Part shown: positions 62,993-64,000 of the stretch, piece by piece
How the letters are laid out: each line of letters begins with the position of its first letter
Numbering within the stretch: the first letter of the stretch is position 1
From: Arabidopsis thaliana
Lineage: Eukaryota; Streptophyta; Magnoliopsida; Brassicales; Brassicaceae
DNA length: 64,000 bases
Assembly (NCBI RefSeq): GCF_000001735.4
Contig: NC_003075.7
Location: 17,609,001 to 17,673,000, forward strand
Direction of reading: 5' to 3'
Notes under the pieces: model-generated
The model's database searches: none
What the model was told of the DNA's origin: nothing
The model's input: only the letters and a program-made list of their open reading frames with translations
Made by a program: the position numbers and the translations under genes

Positions 62993-64000
62993 ATCTCTTC
63001 TGTAACAGGTTAGGGTAAAAAAAATCAGATTCAGAATCTGTATGAAAATGCATAGGAGATCAAATATTGGATCTAAAGAAAGAGAATTTAACAAATTTTA
63101 CGAATTTCAGTTTTATAGATCTAAGAAAAAAACACAGAAATATTGACGACTTACAGATTTTAAAATTGGATCAGTTTATAAATTTGGTCAACTTCACCAC
63201 TAAATTATAATGATTGTTCTGGGTTTTATCCTTATCCTCTGTTGATAATATCTATTATCTTCGGAATCAAAAATGGGAAAATTTGCCGACGAAACAGCGG
63301 AGAAATGAGATGTGTTGTGTGTTTTCAAGAATAGGAAAATAAGAGAAAGAAGAGAGCAAAGCGAGCGGGAGACTATTTATAATGGTCTAAATTGATTAAT
63401 TGGTGGAAAATGTGAACACGTCGAAATGGGACCCACACGGAGAGGATCAAGATAAGTATTTGCTGATTCATATACACGTCGGACGAACTTTCCTAAGCAC
63501 ACACTTTTTTTAGTTTTATTCTATCCAAAAACAAATATATGCCTTCACATTATATCCAAGTCTTTAATCAAATATTGGCCTTTATCCAAATGTTCTGCTT
63601 TATATTTAATTATCCATTGTATAGTTGTTGGCGACGACGTATATTTGGAAAAGGTACACACATTTCATATTAAGATGTATGGTTGTGTTAATGGATATCC
63701 ATTAATTAGTCCTACAATTTACCCTTTTTTTTAGTGGATTGATGGTTTCGACGGTGCAAATTAGAGTAAAACAGATAAAACAAACGACATAAATGTAGTT
63801 CGTACATAACGGATAGTATAATAAGTAAAACGAGTAAAATAAAAGTTTAGTAATTATGGGAAATTAGTATTCCAATTTTGACTATTTTATTAATTCCAAA
63901 TACTTAAAACGGGTATTTTAGATAGTGTCTGATATATATAACTAATCGACAATTTTTTTTAGAATCAACAAAATACATTGCTAGCCGCATTTGAACTACC
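62993..64000. other. BT5 leader and promoter
   Basis: A TATA-like TATAAATAG on the minus strand (63373-63381) lies about 380 bp upstream of the BT5 start, implying a long leader. A TTACAG acceptor-like site just before the ATG (about 63003) would allow a leader intron. ACACGTCG (about 63474) has an ACGT core. No further gene to the window end. Confidence 0.55.

Noticed and set aside
62993..63094. In-frame upstream extension of BT5
   Set aside because: The extra N-terminal residues are Leu/Phe-rich UTR translation; the poly-proline start MENMDDFSPEN fits the family, and an acceptor-like TTACAG suggests a leader intron here.
1..64000. tRNA, rRNA or snoRNA genes
   Set aside because: Scanned for tRNA A/B boxes and T-arm GGTTCGA patterns on both strands by eye and found none convincing; a covariance-model search would be decisive.

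Overview
The window is nuclear plant DNA, almost certainly Arabidopsis thaliana chromosome 4 (or a very close relative). The intron-split genes have AT-rich intergenic DNA and GT-AG introns. The reconstructed proteins match from memory a known gene run (about AT4G37460 to AT4G37610, in order). Locus numbers and symbols are recalled, not looked up. All exon boundaries below were read from splice signals and reading-frame continuity, and each complete model closes in frame.

Layout. 1-6534 (-): SRFR1, a TPR immune regulator cut by the left edge. 8045-9363 (-): KAI2, the karrikin receptor. 10261-12596 (+): an organellar-type J-domain protein. 13129-15208 (-): the mitotic cyclin CYCB1;1. 16487-16968 (+): a decayed xanthine dehydrogenase fragment. 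17259-19854 (-): an RNC1-like chloroplast protein with two RNase III-like domains that lack catalytic residues. 22704-24060 and 25786-27082 (+): tandem class III peroxidases PER50 and PER51, followed by a peroxidase pseudogene near 28.4-28.6 kb. 30649-31509 (-): LBD39. 34684-36729 and 37489-39457 (+): tandem formamidase/amidase genes (IAMH1/IAMH2). 39.5-49.9 kb: a long gene-poor stretch that holds a hAT-like non-autonomous transposon. 49932-51564 (+): HOOKLESS1. 54080-56299 (-): NPY5. 60825-61429 (+): a small coiled-coil protein. 61606-62992 (-): BT5.

The genes do not form a pathway, but several act in hormone or light signalling: KAI2 (karrikin), IAMH1/2 (indole-3-acetamide to auxin), HLS1 (ethylene/auxin hook growth), NPY5 (auxin organogenesis) and BT5 (a BTB-TAZ adaptor). 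LBD39 is a nitrate-responsive repressor.

The most unusual structure is a 1.1-kb element at 45886-47004. It has imperfect terminal inverted repeats, an 8-bp target-site duplication and an internal array of about 20 copies of a 28-bp unit. About ten units contain the E2F-type motif TTTTCCCGCC. Other points of interest are a diverged repeat shared by 15.6-15.9 kb and 40.05-40.34 kb with an associated RNC1-promoter-like relic at 40.93-41.04 kb, an exon-end duplication inside an NPY5 intron, and an intronic tandem duplication in the RNC1-like gene.
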